This document shows, piece by piece, positions 61,378-64,000 of a stretch of DNA of 64,000 bases; position 1 is the stretch's first letter; every line of letters begins with the position of its first letter. The stretch covers positions 310,001 to 374,000 of the forward strand of contig NZ_AP022577.1 of NCBI RefSeq assembly GCF_010730955.1. The letters are read 5' to 3'. Under the pieces are notes generated by a model, which was given only the letters and a program-made list of their open reading frames with translations, made no database searches and had not been told where the DNA came from. Made by a program: the position numbers and the translations under genes. The DNA comes from Mycolicibacterium aubagnense (lineage in GTDB: Bacteria; Actinomycetota; Actinomycetes; Mycobacteriales; Mycobacteriaceae).

Positions 61378-62109
61378 TCAGATGCCGGACGTCGAACCCA
61401 CGGTGTCCTGTGCGGCGGCGTGGGCGCGGCGATGGAGTCGGATCTCGTAGATGAGTCCGCAGATTCCGATGGTCGCCGTGCAGGCCGACACGACCAGCAG
61501 CGACGGCCGAATCTGCCCGGTGAGCGCGTCTCCGAGGATGACGACCGCCGCGGTGCCGGGCAGCAGGCCGACGAACGTGGCGATCGCGTATGGCAGCACC
61601 CGGACCGATGAGGCCCCGGCCGCATAGTTCAGCACCGAGAACGGCACGGCCGGGATCATGCGCATCGACAGGATCGCCGCCCAGCCGCGCTCCTTGAGCC
61701 GCGCATCGAGGCTGTCGATGTGCTTGTGCGACAACTTGCTCAACTGCCAGCCCAGCACCCGCACCAGCCAGAGCGCGATCAATGCGCTCAGCGTGCTGGC
61801 GATGACGGCGAGTGTGACGCCGAGGGCGGAACCGAACAGCAAGCCTGCGGCGAGGGTGAATGCGGTACGGGGGAACGGCAGCACGGTGACGACGGTGTGG
61901 GCCACCAGGAAGGCCAGCGGGAACCACGGCCCGGCCGCGGCCGCCCAGTCGCGCATCTCGACCGCGTTGGGCAACGGCACCCAGATCGCGACTGCGACGA
62001 GAATCACAATCGCCGTTGCGATGCCGATGGCCCGTCGCAGCGGCATCTGCGCCGCGGTGGCTTGCACGGCGGACAGGACCGTGCGCAGCGCGCTGACAAC
62101 GGAGTTCAC
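61378..62109 (-). CDS. TVP38/TMEM64 (DedA-superfamily) membrane protein
   Basis: 243 residues from the GTG at 62109; a TTG three codons upstream is possible. About six membrane segments. The VTT-domain core reads TVVTVLPFPRTAFTLAAGLLFGSALGVTLAVI, and AAILSMRMIPAVPFSVLNYAAGASSV has the conserved Arg and Pro. Such proteins are lipid scramblases or related carriers in bacteria and eukaryotes. Equivalent to Rv1491c, before mutA on the opposite strand. Confidence 0.88.
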   Translation of the reverse strand: MNSVVSALRTVLSAVQATAAQMPLRRAIGIATAIVILVAVAIWVPLPNAVEMRDWAAAAGPWFPLAFLVAHTVVTVLPFPRTAFTLAAGLLFGSALGVTLAVIASTLSALIALWLVRVLGWQLSKLSHKHIDSLDARLKERGWAAILSMRMIPAVPFSVLNYAAGASSVRVLPYAIATFVGLLPGTAAVVILGDALTGQIRPSLLVVSACTATIGICGLIYEIRLHRRAHAAAQDTVGSTSGI

Positions 62110-62225
62110 GTCTTCCAAGGGTACGGGGCGACCGGCTGATCACCGCTGTCAGGAGCGGGTGCGTTGGGAGGTCGATCGCGACAACTCGTCGCCGTCAGAG
62201 GTATGGACAGCCGGTGTGCGGTGGA

Positions 62226-62241
62226 GCTACTGGGTAGTAGC
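62226..62241. promoter_or_regulatory. Inverted repeat upstream of mutA
   Basis: GCTACT-GGGT-AGTAGC is a perfect six-base dyad in the 223-base gap between the divergent DedA-type gene and mutA, about 92 bases before the mutA start. Confidence 0.4.
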
Positions 62242-62332
62242 GACCTGCGTGATTTAGCCTGAAATTCAAGTGTGATAGGCATTTCTGCATGCAGTGCCAT
62301 ATGTCTGATGGCCGAAAGATTGGGAGTCGCCG

Positions 62333-64000
62333 GTGACTGTCGACGCGTCCACCGTTCGGGACCGCCACGCGCGGTGGCAAGAGAACGTCGCCGGCGTGCT
62401 CGCCAAGAGCACCCGCAAGGCAGTCGAGGATCTGCCGGTAGACCCCGAGCGTCTGCTCGACACCCCGACCTACGACGGATTCCCGGTCCGTCCGCTCTAC
62501 ACCAGCCTGGACGGCCTGGCCGAGCCCTCGCTGCCCGGACACTGGCCTTTCACCCGTGGCGGTGACGCCCACCGCGACGTGCTCGCCGGCTGGAAGGTGA
62601 CCGAGTCCTTCCCGATCTCCGGTGGTGACGACGACGCCACCGGCGCCGTTGTCAATGGGGCCATCCTGCTGGCCCTGACCGACGGCACCAGCGCCCTCGA
62701 GGTGCGGGTCGGAACGGGCGGCGTGCCCGTCGACCAGCTGGATCGCGTATTCGAGGGTGTCTTCCTGGACCTCGTTCCGGTGCTCCTCGATGCCGGCGCC
62801 GACGTTGCCGGTGCCGCGGACCAGCTACTCGCGCTGGTGAAGCCGTTCGACGCCGACCAGCGTGCCCGGCTGTCGATCGACCTCGGCGCCGACCCGCTGA
62901 CGGCGCCGCTGTCGGGTCGTGCCGCCGCGGCCCAAGACGACGTGGTCGCCACCGCGGCGAAGCTGACCGAGTATGACGGGGGAGTGCGTGCCGTCACGGT
63001 CGACGCTGCCGCGTTCCACAACCTCGGTGCCAGTGCCTCGCTGGAGCTCGCGGGTGCCATCGCCGCCGGTGTCGCCTATCTGCGCCTGCTCACCGAGAGC
63101 GGGCTGTCCGCCGCCGACGCGTTGCGGCAGATCAGTTTCCGCTTCGCCGCTGACGACGACCAGTTCGCCACGATTGCCAAACTCCGTGCGGCCCGGCGAC
63201 TTTGGGCCCGCGTCGCCGAGGTGGTCGGGGCGCCCGACTCGGGCGCGGCAACAATTCACGCCGTCACCTCGAAGGCCATGATGTCGCAGCGCGACCCGTG
63301 GGTGAACATGCTCCGCACCACGCTCGCCGCGTTCGCCGCCGGCGTGGGCGGTGCCGACACCGTGCTGGTCGAGACGTTCGATGCCGCCATTGCCGGCGGA
63401 TTGCCCGGAACCGCAGTCACCTTCAGCCGTCGCATGGCCCGCAACACCCAGCTGCTGCTGCTGGAGGAGTCGCACCTGGGCCGGGTCGTCGACCCGTCGG
63501 GTGGCTCGTGGTTCGTCGAGGACCTCACCGACCAACTGGCGCAGCAGGCCTGGGCGAAGTTCCAGGACCTGGAATCGCGTGGCGGTTTCGTCGCGGCCCG
63601 TGACCACCTGAGTGCCCAGATCGCTGAGGTCGCGGCCCGTCGTGCCGACGACGTCGCGCACCGGCGCACCGCCCTCACCGGTGTGAACGAGTTCCCGAAC
63701 CTCGCCGAAAATGCACTGGCCCAGACGGATTCATTTCCCGGCGTGGTCCGGTACGCGGCGGCCTTCGAGGCGCTGCGCAACCGCTCCGACGCCTACCTGG
63801 CCGAGACCGGCAAGCGGCCGCAGGTGGTGCTGCTGCCCGTCGGACCGCTGGCCGAGCACAACATCCGCACCACATTCGCCTCGAACCTGCTGGCCTCCGG
63901 AGGTATCGAAGCCGTCAATCCCGGCACCGTCGACGCTGCGGGTGTCGCGGCCGCCGCCGCGGGCCATGTCGCGGCAGTGGTCTGCGGCACCGACGCCCGG
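62333..64000 (+). CDS. mutA: Methylmalonyl-CoA mutase small subunit, 3' end outside the window
   Basis: Small (beta, non-catalytic) subunit of the B12-dependent mutase that interconverts methylmalonyl- and succinyl-CoA. The GTG at 62333 has GGGAG upstream and gives VTVDASTVRDRHARWQENVA; 556 codons are present without a stop up to the right edge. Mutase signatures: WPFTRGGDAHRDVLAGWKV, SFRFAADDDQFATIAKLRAARRLW, RDPWVNMLRTTLAAFAAGVGGAD, EESHLGRVVDPSGGSWFVE. The B12-domain remnant begins near the end (VVLLPVGPLAEHN) and is cut. mutB should follow. Confidence 0.95.
   Translation, partial: MTVDASTVRDRHARWQENVAGVLAKSTRKAVEDLPVDPERLLDTPTYDGFPVRPLYTSLDGLAEPSLPGHWPFTRGGDAHRDVLAGWKVTESFPISGGDDDATGAVVNGAILLALTDGTSALEVRVGTGGVPVDQLDRVFEGVFLDLVPVLLDAGADVAGAADQLLALVKPFDADQRARLSIDLGADPLTAPLSGRAAAAQDDVVATAAKLTEYDGGVRAVTVDAAAFHNLGASASLELAGAIAAGVAYLRLLTESGLSAADALRQISFRFAADDDQFATIAKLRAARRLWARVAEVVGAPDSGAATIHAVTSKAMMSQRDPWVNMLRTTLAAFAAGVGGADTVLVETFDAAIAGGLPGTAVTFSRRMARNTQLLLLEESHLGRVVDPSGGSWFVEDLTDQLAQQAWAKFQDLESRGGFVAARDHLSAQIAEVAARRADDVAHRRTALTGVNEFPNLAENALAQTDSFPGVVRYAAAFEALRNRSDAYLAETGKRPQVVLLPVGPLAEHNIRTTFASNLLASGGIEAVNPGTVDAAGVAAAAAGHVAAVVCGTDAR

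Overview
The window is high-GC actinobacterial DNA from the chromosome of a Mycobacteriaceae member, most likely a non-tuberculous, fast-growing Mycolicibacterium-type species. The backbone follows the order of M. tuberculosis Rv1444c to Rv1492: pgl-opcA-zwf-tal-tkt, ctaB, qor, ctaA, mptB, sufRBDCSUT, trxA, echA12, an ABC-F gene, acn, ripA-ripB, moxR, fabG1-inhA, hemH, nfeD, an SPFH gene and mutA. InhA, FabG1 and RipA align with their M. tuberculosis counterparts, and the RipA catalytic Cys/His/Glu carry a constant +13 offset. PE_PGRS genes, fadE15, ctpD and trxB1 of the M. tuberculosis order are absent. The species cannot be fixed from this sequence.

Layout. 1-2.4 kb: a CsbD-like stub, a small membrane protein and a DUF222/HNH (13E12-type) gene with a perfect LexA box. 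2.5-9.3 kb: the pentose-phosphate operon on the minus strand (tkt, tal, zwf, opcA, pgl and an Rv1444c-like gene), with mostly overlapping stops and starts. 9.5-13.5 kb: ctaB, a DUF1254/DUF1214 protein, qor and an ATP-grasp protein. 13.5-22.5 kb: accessory cluster 1, a carbohydrate or polyol system (FGGY kinase, SDR dehydrogenase, CUT1-type ABC importer, BtpA-family barrel, IMPase-family phosphatase, DeoR regulator) lying between the Rv1455-like gene and ctaA. 22.6-27 kb: ctaA, a two-gene ABC exporter and mptB. 27.1-33.4 kb: the SUF Fe-S cluster operon led by SufR. 33.5-38.6 kb: an unrecognised protein, an Old Yellow Enzyme, thioredoxin, enoyl-CoA hydratase, ABC-F ATPase and a small HTH protein. 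38.7-46.0 kb: accessory cluster 2, an amino-acid 2-monooxygenase, nitrilase-family amidase, APC permease, NCS1 permease, XRE-cupin regulator and ureohydrolase, lying between the Rv1473A-like and Rv1474c-like genes. 46-64 kb: TetR, aconitase, cell-wall hydrolases, MoxR/DUF58, mycolate synthesis, ferrochelatase, membrane-quality proteins and the start of methylmalonyl-CoA mutase.

How the genes work together. The most informative accessory region is cluster 2. Its enzymes fit the route arginine to 4-guanidinobutyramide to 4-guanidinobutyrate to GABA plus urea, and its two divergent promoter regions share a GGAAACAA element that is a plausible operator for the XRE-cupin regulator. Several regulatory sites are unusually compact: the LexA box of the HNH gene and the SufR dyad both sit on the -10 region and start codon of apparently leaderless mRNAs. 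ctaA and ctaB, the two heme A synthesis genes, share a 12-base element upstream of their starts although they are 14 kb apart.

No tRNA, rRNA, insertion sequence, prophage or CRISPR array was seen. Coordinates were read by eye. Starts were moved from the longest open frame where a ribosome binding site, a leaderless -10 box, an overlap with the preceding gene or family length argued for it.
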